Shown here: positions 40,667-50,698 of the stretch, piece after piece | Numbering within the stretch: position 1 is the stretch's first letter | Layout: every line of letters begins with the position of its first letter | Source of the DNA: Desulfobacteraceae bacterium | Lineage (GTDB): Bacteria; Desulfobacterota; Desulfobacteria; Desulfobacterales; Desulfosalsimonadaceae | Assembly: GCA_011390465.1 (NCBI GenBank) | Contig: JAABSH010000016.1 | Span: 1 to 64,000, forward strand | Direction of reading: 5' to 3' | DNA: 64,000 nucleotides | Notes under the pieces: generated by a model | What the model was told of the DNA's origin: nothing | The model's input: the letters and a program-made list of their open reading frames with translations, nothing else | Database searches by the model: none | Made by a program: the position numbers and the translations under genes

Positions 40667-43600
40667 ATGAATCAGAATCAGGATAACCGACCCTCCTATG
40701 ACGACCTTTTGCGCCGCCTGAAAGCAGCGGAATCGGCTCTGGCCGCCGTGCGAAAAGGGGAAATTGACGCCATTGTGGGAGACGGCCCGCCGCTCGTGGT
40801 CCGCCTGGCCGATGCCGAGACCCGGGAAGCCCATTTCAAAAGGGTGCTGATGGCCATCCGCAACGTGAACCGGCTCATTGTCCAGGAACCGGACCCCGCC
40901 CGTTTGATTGCCGGGGCCTGCGACCATCTCACCCAATCCATGGGATATCATAACGCCTGGATCGCGTTGATGGATCCGGACACCGGCCGTGTTTTCCATA
41001 CGGCAGACGCGGGCTTTAACGGCGGTTTTGCGGAATTTGAACACGACCTGCTGGCCGGAAACCTGCCGGCCATGGTGTGCCGGGTGATGGAGACGCCGGG
41101 GGTTATGGTGGTCCGGGATCCGGTTTCCGAATGCCCGGATTGTCCCCTGGCCTTGGCTTACGAAGACCGGGCCGGAATGTGCGCGCGCCTGGTATTTAAT
41201 GACAACCGCTACGGCATCCTGTCTGTTTCCGTGCCCCCGGCATTTGCGGATGAGGATGAAGAACAGTCCCTGTTCCGGGAGCTGGCCGATGATCTGGCAA
41301 TTGCCCTGCACAGGATAGCGGCGGAAAGCGCCCTGGAACAGGCCAGGGAAAACACGCGGCTGTCCGAGGAAAAATTCGCCCGGGTGTTTGCGGCCATTCC
41401 GGATGCCGTGGTGATCAGCCGGGCGTCGGACGGTGAAATCCGGGAGGCGAATGATGCGTTTGTAAGGCTTTCGGGGTATTCCAAAGAAATGGTGAAAGGC
41501 CGGACATCCGGGGATGTCGGCTTCTGGGTGATTCCCGGGGCAAGAGAAGAATATGTGGCCCGGCTTTTCCGGGACGGATGGGTGCATAATTTTGAAACCG
41601 ATTACCAAACCCGGGACGGAAATGTGCTGCATATGCTGATTCCCGGCACTATCATCGACACGGGCGACACGGACGACAGCCGCCTGATTCTTTCCATTGT
41701 GCGGGATATTACGGCCTACCGGCGGCAGTTGGCGCAAAATGCCCTCCTGGGCCGGATGCTGGATGACGCGCCGGCCGCCATTACCGTGCATGATACCCAT
41801 GGCCGGTTTTTGTTCGCCAACCGCCGCACCTTTGCCATGCACGGATATACGCAAGACGAATTCATGGCCGTCAACCTTCACGATCTGGATGTGCCGGAAG
41901 CCGCGGCCCTGCTGGAAGAACGGTTTGAAAAGATTTCCCGGACCGGAGAAGCCAGTTTTGAATCGGCCCATTTCCGGAAAGACGGCACTGCCTTTCCCCT
42001 GCATGTTCTGGCCCGGTCCATTGACTGGGAGGGCCAGCCTGCCGTGCTTTCCATTGCCGCGGATATTTCCATTCAGAAACAGGCGGAGCAGGCCTTGCGG
42101 GAGAGTGAAAGATTTCTCCGGCAGATTATCGACACCTCTCCGGCCTGTATTTTTGTCAAGGACCGGGAGAGCCGCTATGTATTGGTCAACAAGGCCATTG
42201 CCGACCTTTACGGTGTGTTGCCGGAGGCCATGATCGGAAAAACCGATCTGGAACTGGCGCAAAACAATTGCCTCGGCCTGGCCGAAGCAGAGCAGTTCAG
42301 TGCCGATGATCGTGAAGTCCTTGAAAAAAATACGGAAAAACGGATTGATGAAGAAGCCTTTATGGCGTCCGGCGGTGGTAAAAAATGGTTTCAAACGGTC
42401 AAGACCGCCCTGGTGTCCGATTTCATGAAAGATTGCATGCTGGGGGTGGCCACGGATATTACCCAAAGAAAACAGGCGAATGAAGCCCTTCGGGAAAGCG
42501 AGGAAAAGTTTCGGTACATTTTTGATCATTCCGTGGTGCCCAAGGCCCTTACCTTTCCTTCCGGAGAATTCGAGCCCAATGCGGCTTTTTGTGAGATGGT
42601 CGGCTACACCCGGGAAGAACTTGCAGCTACAACATGGCAGAACATCACTCATCCTGAAGATATTGATGCCAATCAGGCGGAAGTTGAGTCGATTTTGTCC
42701 GGCCAAAAAACATCTGTCCGTTTTATCAAGCGATATCTTCACAAGAACGGCGACGTGGTATGGGCGCATATGGGCACCTCCCTGCGGCGGGATGCCGCCG
42801 GGAATCCCATGTACCTGATCACCACAGCGGTAAATATCAGCGAGCAGAAGCAGGCGGAACTGGAGCGGGAAAAACTTCAGGATCAACTCATTCAGGCCCA
42901 GAAAATGGAGTCCGTGGGCCGGCTGGCAGGCGGCGTGGCCCATGATTTCAACAATATGCTGGCGGTGATTCTCGGGTACACGGAACTGGCCCTGGACAAG
43001 ATCCCGGAAAATGAGCCTCTCCGCGAAGATCTGGATGAAGTCATGCAGGCGGCCCAGCGGTCTACGGATATTGCCCGCCAGCTCCTGGCCTTTGCCCGGC
43101 GCCAGACCATTTCCCCGAAAGTGCTGGATCTCAATGAAACCGTTGAGGAGATGCTCAAAATGCTGCGGCGGCTCATCGGCGAAGACATTGATCTGTCCTG
43201 GCAGCCCGGCGGGGGATTGTGGCCGGTGAACATGGATCCGTCCCAGGTCGATCAGATCATGGCCAACCTGTGCGTCAATGCCCGGGATGCCATCGACGGG
43301 GTGGGAAAAATCACCATAGAGACGGAAAATGTGACCCTGGACGCAGATGAATGCGCCCACCGGGATGAACTCATTCCCGGGGATTACGTGCTGCTCATGG
43401 TGAGCGACACGGGCCGGGGCATGGACCCGGCGACCCGGGAACGGATTTTTGAGCCGTTTTTTACCACCAAAGGGATGGGTGAAGGCACCGGCCTGGGGCT
43501 TTCCACCATTTACGGAATTGTCAAACAGAACAAGGGCGACGTTCAGGTTTACAGCGAACCGGGCAACGGCACCACGTTCCGGATTTATCTGCCTCGGCAT

Positions 43601-44020
43601 GTGGGCGAGGCTTATGTTGCTGAAGACCAGGGTGTGCCCCAAATACTTTTGGGCCGGGGGGAAACCGTGCTGGTGGCCGAAGATGAAGATGCCATTTTAA
43701 AACTCACGGCGCGAATGCTTCAAGGCCTGGGATACACTGTTCTGACGGCACTCAGCCCGACGCACGCGGAGCAGCTCGCAAAAGCCCAGACAGGGCCCAT
43801 TGACCTGCTGATCACGGATGTGGTGATGCCCGAAATGAGCGGCCGGGATCTGGCGGATCGGCTCAGGAATTTCTATCCGGATCTCAAGGTGCTTTACATG
43901 TCCGGATACACGGCAGATGTGATCGCTCATCGAGGGGTGCTGGAGGAGAACATGCAGTTTATTTCCAAGCCCTTTTCTCAGCGGGATCTGGCGCGGAAGG
44001 TGAGAGAAGCGTTGGAATGA
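40667..44020 (+). CDS. Soluble hybrid histidine kinase, GAF-PAS(x4)-HisKA-HATPase-REC
   Basis: A 1,117-residue kinase without membrane segments. The N-terminus carries a short coil with AVRKGEIDAIVG. A GAF domain (~60-220) contains a CPDC pair and further cysteines (MVCRV, GMCARL). Four PAS domains follow (~225-350, 355-475, 478-600, 603-725; PEDIDA and TREELAATTW in the last), then HisKA ([17 protein letters not shown]), HATPase (DTGRGMDPA, GTGLGLSTIYGI) and REC (LITDVVMPEM). The cysteine-bearing GAF suggests a metal, heme or redox input. AGGAAA precedes the ATG. A very long antisense frame across this gene is a codon-bias shadow. Confidence 0.93.
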   Translation: MNQNQDNRPSYDDLLRRLKAAESALAAVRKGEIDAIVGDGPPLVVRLADAETREAHFKRVLMAIRNVNRLIVQEPDPARLIAGACDHLTQSMGYHNAWIALMDPDTGRVFHTADAGFNGGFAEFEHDLLAGNLPAMVCRVMETPGVMVVRDPVSECPDCPLALAYEDRAGMCARLVFNDNRYGILSVSVPPAFADEDEEQSLFRELADDLAIALHRIAAESALEQARENTRLSEEKFARVFAAIPDAVVISRASDGEIREANDAFVRLSGYSKEMVKGRTSGDVGFWVIPGAREEYVARLFRDGWVHNFETDYQTRDGNVLHMLIPGTIIDTGDTDDSRLILSIVRDITAYRRQLAQNALLGRMLDDAPAAITVHDTHGRFLFANRRTFAMHGYTQDEFMAVNLHDLDVPEAAALLEERFEKISRTGEASFESAHFRKDGTAFPLHVLARSIDWEGQPAVLSIAADISIQKQAEQALRESERFLRQIIDTSPACIFVKDRESRYVLVNKAIADLYGVLPEAMIGKTDLELAQNNCLGLAEAEQFSADDREVLEKNTEKRIDEEAFMASGGGKKWFQTVKTALVSDFMKDCMLGVATDITQRKQANEALRESEEKFRYIFDHSVVPKALTFPSGEFEPNAAFCEMVGYTREELAATTWQNITHPEDIDANQAEVESILSGQKTSVRFIKRYLHKNGDVVWAHMGTSLRRDAAGNPMYLITTAVNISEQKQAELEREKLQDQLIQAQKMESVGRLAGGVAHDFNNMLAVILGYTELALDKIPENEPLREDLDEVMQAAQRSTDIARQLLAFARRQTISPKVLDLNETVEEMLKMLRRLIGEDIDLSWQPGGGLWPVNMDPSQVDQIMANLCVNARDAIDGVGKITIETENVTLDADECAHRDELIPGDYVLLMVSDTGRGMDPATRERIFEPFFTTKGMGEGTGLGLSTIYGIVKQNKGDVQVYSEPGNGTTFRIYLPRHVGEAYVAEDQGVPQILLGRGETVLVAEDEDAILKLTARMLQGLGYTVLTALSPTHAEQLAKAQTGPIDLLITDVVMPEMSGRDLADRLRNFYPDLKVLYMSGYTADVIAHRGVLEENMQFISKPFSQRDLARKVREALE

Positions 44021-44046
44021 TGAGTGATGAATGCGGAATGATGAAA
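44018..44046. repeat. Heptad array (TGATGAA family)
   Basis: Starts in the stop codon of the GAF/PAS kinase. Confidence 0.75.
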
Positions 44047-44050
44047 AAAC

Positions 44051-44115
44051 ATAACGCCTTACGGCGTCACTACGAACATGGGTATTCCGGCTCGTAGTGC
44101 GCCCGTGAGGGCGTA
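44051..44115. repeat. Repeat B10
   Basis: Full forward unit; ACGCCTTACGGCGT and GCCCGTGAGGGC hairpins. Confidence 0.88.
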
Positions 44116-44189
44116 TGAATGCCGGGTGATTTTCAGGTTCGGATGGCTGACGATGGAGCAGAGCTAAAAACAAAAAATCAATATTATTT

Positions 44190-44254
44190 ATATCGCCTTA
44201 CGGCGTCACTACGAACTGCGTTCCTCTGGTTCGTAGTGTGCCCGTAAGGGCATA
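44190..44254. repeat. Repeat B11, immediately upstream of RAYT2
   Basis: Full forward unit ending 4 bp before the RAYT2 ATG. Its last hairpin CCGTAAGGGCAT includes AAGGG at a spacing that could serve as the ribosome site of RAYT2. The loop ACTGCGTTCCTCTGG is shared only with B14. Confidence 0.9.
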
Positions 44255-44258
44255 CAGA

Positions 44259-44867
44259 ATGATGGAAAAATCGATGTACGCCTATCGGCACATGACACCT
44301 GAAGAACGAAAACAGGTCGTTGCCCGACGTAAAAAACGCCGGCTGCCCTGGCATGGGCCGCCCCATTATGGCGGTGAAACCAATATATTTCTCATTACTG
44401 CTGCGTGTTTTGAGCATCGTCCGGTTCTTGCATCCCCTGAGCGGTTGGAAGATTTCTGCAATGCACTGATAAACGGAGTATCCGAATACCTTGGACGTTC
44501 GGTTATCGCATGGGTGGTGCAACCCAATCATTATCATATTCTGGTGCGGTCGGATCTTGATCTGCTCAAACCCTGGATTGGACGGCTGCATAATGGAAAA
44601 TCCACCCAATGGAATCGGGAAGATGGGTTGCCGAAAAGGAAGGTGTGGCACCGGTTTGCGGATCGCCGGATGCGCAGTGATGATCATTATTACGCGACAT
44701 TGAATTATATCCACGCCAATCCGGTGAAGCATGGATATGTTCAAAAGGCACTGGACTGGCCGTGGAGCAGTCTGCATGATTATTTGGAAACCTTTGGCCG
44801 GGAGGAGTTGTCACGGTGGTGGCGGCAGTATCCGGTCAAAGACTATGGCAAAGGATGGGATGATTGA
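44259..44867 (+). CDS. REP-associated tyrosine transposase (RAYT2)
   Basis: A 202-residue Y1 HUH protein of the TnpA-REP family, a different subgroup from RAYT1. The metal-binding pair is His91/His93 in [12 protein letters not shown]; the probable nucleophile is Tyr150 in [14 protein letters not shown], aligned with Tyr115 of E. coli TnpA-REP. It has a basic N-terminus ([15 protein letters not shown]) and a C-terminal [10 protein letters not shown] segment. The start is placed at the ATG 44259; the frame extends further back into repeat B11 through a GTG. It lies between full repeat B11 and the collapsed B12, parallel to RAYT1 between two A repeats. It appears intact. Confidence 0.92.
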   Translation: MMEKSMYAYRHMTPEERKQVVARRKKRRLPWHGPPHYGGETNIFLITAACFEHRPVLASPERLEDFCNALINGVSEYLGRSVIAWVVQPNHYHILVRSDLDLLKPWIGRLHNGKSTQWNREDGLPKRKVWHRFADRRMRSDDHYYATLNYIHANPVKHGYVQKALDWPWSSLHDYLETFGREELSRWWRQYPVKDYGKGWDD

Positions 44868-44883
44868 GAGATTACTTGGAAGC

Positions 44884-44905
44884 ATAACGCCTTACGGGCA
44901 TACAA
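44884..44905. repeat. Repeat B12 (collapsed), 3' flank of RAYT2
   Basis: ATAACGCCTTACGGGCATAC: a left B end fused to a right B end with the ~43-bp centre deleted, 17 bp beyond the RAYT2 stop. Confidence 0.75.
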
Positions 44906-44956
44906 ATAACTGGACGGTTTTCAGGGATAAATACCTGGTGATGCGCGTGGAAAAAG

Positions 44957-45001
44957 AATTTATCATTCCGCATTCCGCATTCCGCATTCATCATTCAAAA
45001 A
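44957..45001. repeat. Heptad array (TCATTCC/TCATTCA family)
   Basis: Six units, ending 27 bp before the start of the TtrS-like kinase. Confidence 0.75.
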
Positions 45002-45027
45002 TGGTTTACGGCATAGGCATAATAAAA

Positions 45028-48000
45028 ATGAAAAATTTGATAATGGCGGTTTTTATCCTTTTCAGTCTGCTGGTTCCGGCGGCAAATGCGGCTGCCGCGG
45101 ACAAGGTGATCCAGATCGGCGTACTGGCCAAACGGGGACCGGTGAATTGCCTGAAACAATGGAATGCCACGGCTGTATACCTGACGGACCGCATCCCGGA
45201 TCACCGGTTTGTTATTGTGCCCATTGAATTTGATTTCATTAAAGAGATGGTGAAAAGCGCATCCGTTGATTTTATATTAGCCAATTCCTCCTTTTATGTG
45301 GAACTGGAAATGAAATTCGGCGTCAACCGGATTGCCACCCTGAAAAACAAGCGGCTGAACGGCACCTATACCAAATTCGGCGGGGTGGTATTTTGCCTGA
45401 AAGACCGCACGGACATCCGGGCTTATGCCGACTTGGCCGGAAAGCGGGTTGCCGCGGTCAGTGAGACCTCCTTTGGCGGGTGGCAGATGGCATGGCGGGA
45501 AATTCTGGAATCAGGCATTACCCCGGCCGCTGATTTTGCATCCCTGAATTTCATCGGCACCCATGATGCAGTGGTGTATGCGGTACTGAATGGCACCGCG
45601 GATGCCGGAACCGTGAGAACCGATACCCTGGAGCAGATGCATCAGGAAAAGAAAATCCGCATGAATCAGTTTCATGTGATTCACGAACACGGCGGGGGTA
45701 ATGTTCACCTGCCATTTTTGCATTCCACCCGGGAATATCCGGAATGGCCCGTGGCCGTGCTTTCGCATGTGCCGGTGGCGCTTGCGGAAAAAGTTGCGGC
45801 TGCACTCATCAATATGCCGGCTGATTCGGATGCCGCGGTTGCGGCGTCGTGCAGCGGCTGGACCATTCCTCTGAACTACCAGGAGGTTCATGAATGCTTG
45901 AAATTTTTGAAAATCGGGCCCTATGAAGATTATGGAAAGATTGGCCTCAGGGATGTGGTTTTTAGATACTGGCCCTATCTGCTGGGCCTTTTGGGCCTGA
46001 TGGCGGCAATGACGATGCTTGCCGGCATCTTTTTCAACATGAACCGGAATATCCGCGTCTCCGCGGATAAACTGCGGGAAGAAATGCAGAAGCGGGAGGA
46101 TGTCGCAAACCAGCTCAAGGCAGCCAGTGAACAGCTGCAAAATCTGCTGGATGAGAATGATGCCATATTTGATAGCAGTCTGGTGGGTATCATGGTGCTC
46201 AAAAACCGTATTCTTGTCAAAGTCAATAACCGCATGGCGGATATGCTGGGGTATGTACCGCAAGAGATGGTAGGACGGACGCCGCTGCAATTTCATTTAT
46301 CAGAGGAGCATTTCACGGAATTCGGAAAAAAGTATTACTGGCGGCTGTCTGAACAGGAATTTGTGCAGATCGAATACCCGTTAAAACACAAACAGGGCCA
46401 CACGGTATGGTGTCAGTTCAATGGCAAAGCCATTGCGCCGCCGGATCTTGGCAAAGGCGCGGTGTGGATTATTGATGACATCACGGAAAAACGGGAAAAA
46501 GAGGTCCAGCTCCGCCATGCCAAGCGACTGGCGGAAAATGCCGCCAATGCAAAATCCGAGTTTCTGGCCAATATGAGCCATGAAATCCGCACCCCCATGA
46601 ATGCCATTATTGGACTGGTCCGCCTGTGCCTGGGAACGGAACTGAGTGCCGCGCAACGGGATTATCTTGAAAAGGTATATCAATCTTCCAACCTGCTGCT
46701 AAAAGTGATCAACGATATTCTTGATTTTTCCAAGATAGAGGCGGGAAAGCTGTCCCTTGAGTCCGCCCCCTTTTATCTGGATGATGTTCTGGATAATCTC
46801 AGTGATATGATATCCCTCTCAGCCCATGAAAAAGGCATTGAGGTGTTATTTGATCTTGCGCCGGACACGCCGTCTCAACTCAAGGGCGATGCCCTGAGAT
46901 TCGGCCAGATACTGCTGAATCTGGCCGCAAATGCCGTCAAGTTCACAAAAAAAGGGGAAGTCGTTGTTCAGATCCGTCCGGCTCGGAAAACAACGGAAAA
47001 AGTTACCCTTGAGGTGTCGGTTATCGACACCGGCATTGGGATGCGTCAGGAGCAGATTGCCGGACTTTTTAAATCTTTCACCCAGGCGGACGCCTCCACC
47101 ACCCGCAGGTTCGGGGGCACCGGCCTTGGGCTGGTAATTTCCCGTAAATTGATCCGGCAGATGGGCGGAGACATCGAAGTCCGCAGTCGTCCGGGACAGG
47201 GCAGTTGCTTTTCCTTTCAGGTGGATTTTGAAATGCCGCGGGATTCAGAAGCCATTTTGGATGTGAATTTGCCGCTGGATCTGGCGGGGTTGAAAGTGCT
47301 TGTGGTGGATGATGTTGCCAGTGCCCGAAAAATGTTTGAAACAACCCTTTCCGCCTTTTCCTTTCGGGTCACCTGTGTGGCCTCCGGTGAAGCCGCCATC
47401 AGGGAACTCGCTGCCGCGCCGGCGGACGATCCTTATCATCTGGTGCTGATGGATCATATGATGCCGGGAATGAACGGCATTGAGACCGCCCGGCGCATTC
47501 AAAAATTATCGAAAATATCAGATATTGCAACGATTATTATGATAACGGCCCATGGCCGTGATAGGGTAATCGAAGAAGCCCGGCAGGCGGGGATTAAAAG
47601 TTATCTGAATAAACCCGTGGCCCCGTCCACGCTTTTTGACACGATTGTGAATGTGGTGGGGTCAACGAGCGGACGCCAAAAACGCGGTAAACCCAGAGAT
47701 CAATGGGAAATCAAAACAGTGGAAAAATTGCGGGGCGCGCGGATTTTGCTGGTGGAGGATAATAAAATAAACCAGCGGGTGGCCCGGGAACTGCTGCGGC
47801 AGGGCGGCATGCGGGTGCGCACCGCGGAAAACGGCCGGGAGGCCGTTCATTTGGTTGCCACTGAACGGTTTGATGCTGTTTTGATGGATATCAATATGCC
47901 GGAAATAGATGGTTACCAGGCCACCCGGATTATCCGGAAAAAAATATCCGACCGGCAGCTGCCGATTATAGCCATGACCGCCAATGCCTTGACCGGGGAT

Positions 48001-48849
48001 CGGGAAAAGTGCCTTGAGGCGGGCATGAACGACCACGTGGCAAAGCCCGTGGAAGCGGAAAAGCTGTTTGAAACCCTTGAAAAATGGATTTTTGTCCTGA
48101 ACACCGGAGCGACATCCCGGGAAACCGGACAGCTGGCGTTTGATCCGCGGCAATCGCTTCCGCCGGAAACACCGGGCGGTTCGATATTCGGGCATATTAC
48201 CGGTATTGATCTTGAGACCGGGCTGGAGCGGACCGGGGGCAATCCTGAATTTTTCATGAGCCTTTTGAAGGAATTTGTCGAAGACCATGCCGCAGATGAT
48301 CAAAAAATTGATCAGGCCTTTGTGCGGGATGATATGCAGACGGCTTATCGCATGGTGCATACCTTAAAAGGAGTTGCCGGGGGGATTGGTGCCCAGGCAC
48401 TCTATGAAAGCGCGGGACTTCTGGAGTTTGCCATTAAAAACAGTCATCGGCCGCGATATGATACGCTCCTGAAAAAAATGGGAAATGATTTAAAAATTGT
48501 GGTGGACGGGATTTCAGCCAGGTTGGTGGAAACCGATTGGTCAACCGACGACCCGCGGGATCCCTCAAATCCCTTTGGTGATGCCACGGCTATGACGGAA
48601 GATATGGCCAATGAACTTGAACGGTTATGCGATAAATTCACAACCCTTGCCAGGGAGATGGATCCGGACGCGGAAAAAACAGCGCATAAAATTTTTCAGT
48701 ACCTTCACGGCAGAAACAGTGAGCTTGACCGCCTGGTGAATACCCTGACCCGGCAGGCGGCTTCTCTGGATTTCGAAGAAGCACTGGATACCTTTGCCCA
48801 GGTAAAAGAAAGGATGGAAACGCTTCAAAAAAGGGAAACAAATGGATAA
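45028..48849 (+). CDS. BarA-type tripartite sensor kinase with PhnD/TtrS-like binding domain (SBP-TM-PAS-HisKA-HATPase-REC-REC-HPt)
   Basis: About 1,273 residues from the ATG at 45028, which opens a signal peptide ([20 protein letters not shown]). Residues ~27-300 are a PhnD/TtrS-type binding domain ([36 protein letters not shown]); TM ~310-335; PAS ~375-490; HisKA with [16 protein letters not shown]; HATPase ([21 protein letters not shown]); two receivers ([11 protein letters not shown] and [11 protein letters not shown]); HPt with phospho-His in [12 protein letters not shown]; and a helical C-terminal tail. A full His-Asp-His relay in one chain. TtrS senses tetrathionate and relatives sense other oxyanions; the ligand here is unknown. 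It overlaps the GGDEF gene by 8 bp. Confidence 0.94.
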   Translation: MKNLIMAVFILFSLLVPAANAAAADKVIQIGVLAKRGPVNCLKQWNATAVYLTDRIPDHRFVIVPIEFDFIKEMVKSASVDFILANSSFYVELEMKFGVNRIATLKNKRLNGTYTKFGGVVFCLKDRTDIRAYADLAGKRVAAVSETSFGGWQMAWREILESGITPAADFASLNFIGTHDAVVYAVLNGTADAGTVRTDTLEQMHQEKKIRMNQFHVIHEHGGGNVHLPFLHSTREYPEWPVAVLSHVPVALAEKVAAALINMPADSDAAVAASCSGWTIPLNYQEVHECLKFLKIGPYEDYGKIGLRDVVFRYWPYLLGLLGLMAAMTMLAGIFFNMNRNIRVSADKLREEMQKREDVANQLKAASEQLQNLLDENDAIFDSSLVGIMVLKNRILVKVNNRMADMLGYVPQEMVGRTPLQFHLSEEHFTEFGKKYYWRLSEQEFVQIEYPLKHKQGHTVWCQFNGKAIAPPDLGKGAVWIIDDITEKREKEVQLRHAKRLAENAANAKSEFLANMSHEIRTPMNAIIGLVRLCLGTELSAAQRDYLEKVYQSSNLLLKVINDILDFSKIEAGKLSLESAPFYLDDVLDNLSDMISLSAHEKGIEVLFDLAPDTPSQLKGDALRFGQILLNLAANAVKFTKKGEVVVQIRPARKTTEKVTLEVSVIDTGIGMRQEQIAGLFKSFTQADASTTRRFGGTGLGLVISRKLIRQMGGDIEVRSRPGQGSCFSFQVDFEMPRDSEAILDVNLPLDLAGLKVLVVDDVASARKMFETTLSAFSFRVTCVASGEAAIRELAAAPADDPYHLVLMDHMMPGMNGIETARRIQKLSKISDIATIIMITAHGRDRVIEEARQAGIKSYLNKPVAPSTLFDTIVNVVGSTSGRQKRGKPRDQWEIKTVEKLRGARILLVEDNKINQRVARELLRQGGMRVRTAENGREAVHLVATERFDAVLMDINMPEIDGYQATRIIRKKISDRQLPIIAMTANALTGDREKCLEAGMNDHVAKPVEAEKLFETLEKWIFVLNTGATSRETGQLAFDPRQSLPPETPGGSIFGHITGIDLETGLERTGGNPEFFMSLLKEFVEDHAADDQKIDQAFVRDDMQTAYRMVHTLKGVAGGIGAQALYESAGLLEFAIKNSHRPRYDTLLKKMGNDLKIVVDGISARLVETDWSTDDPRDPSNPFGDATAMTEDMANELERLCDKFTTLAREMDPDAEKTAHKIFQYLHGRNSELDRLVNTLTRQAASLDFEEALDTFAQVKERMETLQKRETNG

Positions 48850-49801
48850 AGCCGGTCGCATTCTGATTGTGGATGATGAACCCCAGAATATCAAAGTGCT
48901 GGCGCAATTGTTGAGGCCGAATTATCAGGTGATGGCCGCCAAAAGCGGTGAAGTCGCTTTAACCGCTGCGAGGGGACCGCAAGCGCCGGATCTGATACTG
49001 CTGGATATTTTGATGCCTGAAATGGATGGGTATGCCGTGTGCCGACGGCTTAAGGAAGATACCGGCACCATGCATATCCCGGTTATTTTCCTTTCCGCAT
49101 TGGATGCGCCGGATGAAGAAGCCAGGGGGTTTGAGCTGGGGGCGGTGGATTATATTAAAAAACCCTTTCATCCGGTGATTGTGAGCGCCCGGATAAAAAC
49201 CCACATGCAGCTGAAGCGCAAGAGTGATCTTCTGGAGATAATGGCGGCCGTTGACGGTTTAACTGAAATTGCCAATCGCCGCAGCTTTGATCTGGCCATT
49301 GAAAAAGAAATCCGTCGTGCGGAACGAAACCGGACGATTTTATCCCTCATATTGATAGACATCGACTTTTTCAAGAAATATAATGACCATTACGGTCATG
49401 CAACCGGAGATGACTGCCTGCGAAAAATCGCGGGGGTGTTGAAAAAAAGTGTTAGAAGGCCTTTTGATCTTGCGGCCCGTTATGGCGGAGAAGAGTTTGC
49501 CGTTATTCTCCCTGAAACGGACGGGTCTGGTGCGCTGTATGTTGCTGAAAGCATTCAACAAGCCGTGGCTGAAGCAAAAATACCCCATGCCGCCTCGGGT
49601 ATCTGTCCGTATGTCAGCGTCAGTATGGGCGTGATGAGCACAAAGATAACGGCATCAATATTGCCGGAACATCTGATCCGGCAAGCGGATACGGCGTTGT
49701 ACCGGGCCAAACAGCAGGGCCGGAATCAAATTTGCTGTCAGGAAAGGAACAAGGACCGAAAAAATGGAAAAATCCCACCGAATTCTGATTGTGGACGATG
49801 A
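48842..49801 (+). CDS. Response regulator diguanylate cyclase (REC-GGDEF)
   Basis: A 319-residue PleD/WspR-like protein. REC at 1-120 (VDDEPQN, acceptor Asp in [11 protein letters not shown], Lys in KKPFHP). The GGDEF domain (~150-310) has [25 protein letters not shown], the active site GGEEF and the inhibitory I-site RPFD five residues before it, so it should make c-di-GMP under product control. The 8-bp overlap (ATGGATAA) with the relay kinase makes that kinase its obvious phosphodonor. It overlaps the next receiver gene by 38 bp. Confidence 0.95.
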   Translation: MDKAGRILIVDDEPQNIKVLAQLLRPNYQVMAAKSGEVALTAARGPQAPDLILLDILMPEMDGYAVCRRLKEDTGTMHIPVIFLSALDAPDEEARGFELGAVDYIKKPFHPVIVSARIKTHMQLKRKSDLLEIMAAVDGLTEIANRRSFDLAIEKEIRRAERNRTILSLILIDIDFFKKYNDHYGHATGDDCLRKIAGVLKKSVRRPFDLAARYGGEEFAVILPETDGSGALYVAESIQQAVAEAKIPHAASGICPYVSVSMGVMSTKITASILPEHLIRQADTALYRAKQQGRNQICCQERNKDRKNGKIPPNSDCGR

Positions 49802-50357
49802 CCGACAGAATATCAAAGTGTTAACCGGCTTTTTAAGTGATGATTATAAAATCATGGCCGTTAAATCCGGAGAACAGGCCCTGAGCGTCGCGGGCGGGGA
49901 TATTCAGCCGGATTTGATACTGCTTGATATTATGATGAAGGGTCTTGATGGATATGAAGTGTGCGGGCGATTGAAAGCAGATGACCGCACCAAAGAGATT
50001 CCGGTGATATTTGTTACAGCAGTGTCGGAACTTATGGATGCGGCCCGGGCGTTTGAGATCGGGGCCGTGGATTATATTACCAAGCCATTCAATTTGATGA
50101 CCGTCAAAGCCCGGATAAAAACCCACATAAAACTTAACGATACCATAAAAGCGCTGAACCAGGCCCTGCAAAAAGTTAAAACGTTAAGCGGATTGCTGCC
50201 CATCTGCTCCCATTGCAAAAAGATCAGAGATGACAAGGGGTACTGGAATCAGATTGAAACCTATATTCGAAAACACTCTGATGCGGAATTCACGCATAGT
50301 ATCTGCCGGGAATGCGCGGAAAAATATTATCCGGGTTTTAAGATTTATGATGATTGA
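49764..50357 (+). CDS. Response regulator with C-terminal cysteine-rich SHCKKIRDD domain
   Basis: A 197-residue protein: REC (VDDDRQN, acceptor Asp in LILLDIMMKGL, Lys in TKPFNL), a short coil, then the module LPICSHCKKIRDDKGYW ... ICRECAEKYYPGF at the C-terminus. The same module ends 13291-13992, but the receiver halves are different (this one is closest to the receiver of the preceding GGDEF protein). The start lies inside the GGDEF gene, so the three genes 45028-50357 form a tightly overlapped relay operon. The output function is unknown. Confidence 0.9.
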   Translation: MEKSHRILIVDDDRQNIKVLTGFLSDDYKIMAVKSGEQALSVAGGDIQPDLILLDIMMKGLDGYEVCGRLKADDRTKEIPVIFVTAVSELMDAARAFEIGAVDYITKPFNLMTVKARIKTHIKLNDTIKALNQALQKVKTLSGLLPICSHCKKIRDDKGYWNQIETYIRKHSDAEFTHSICRECAEKYYPGFKIYDD

Positions 50358-50374
50358 CCCTGGCAGGTTCCCTG

Positions 50375-50439
50375 TAAACGCCTGACGGCGTCACTACGAA
50401 CCGGGATATTCCGGCTTGTAGTGTGCCCGTAAGGGCATA
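50375..50439. repeat. Repeat B13
   Basis: ACGCCTGACGGCGT and GCCCGTAAGGGC hairpins. Its right tail (ACAACTGGACGGTTTTCAGG) nearly repeats the tail after B12. Confidence 0.88.
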
Positions 50440-50493
50440 CAAACAACTGGACGGTTTTCAGGGAAAAATACCTGGTGATGCGCGTGGAAAAAG

Positions 50494-50529
50494 AATTCAT
50501 CATTCATCATTCCGCATTCATCATTGTTT
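50494..50529. repeat. Heptad array (TCATTCA family)
   Basis: Four to five units between B13 and B14. The gap 50358-50698 holds only repeats. Confidence 0.8.
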
Positions 50530-50594
50530 ATAACGCCTGACGGCGTCACTACGAACTGCGTTCCTCTGGCTCGTAGTGTGCCCGTAAGGGCATA
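50530..50594. repeat. Repeat B14
   Basis: Shares with B11 the central loop ACTGCGTTCCTCTGG; otherwise consensus. Confidence 0.88.
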
Positions 50595-50649
50595 CAAACA
50601 ACCGGATGATTTTCAGGGGCAATCATTTGTTGAAGAAGATGGAAGCAAA

Positions 50650-50685
<36 letters not shown>

Positions 50686-50698
50686 CAAACGGGGAGTC

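Noticed and set aside
40541-43642. A very long open frame (over 1,000 codons) antisense to the GAF/PAS kinase
   Set aside because: It lacks recognisable domains, has amino-acid composition typical of a GC-driven shadow, and the sense frame has full kinase motifs and a ribosome site.
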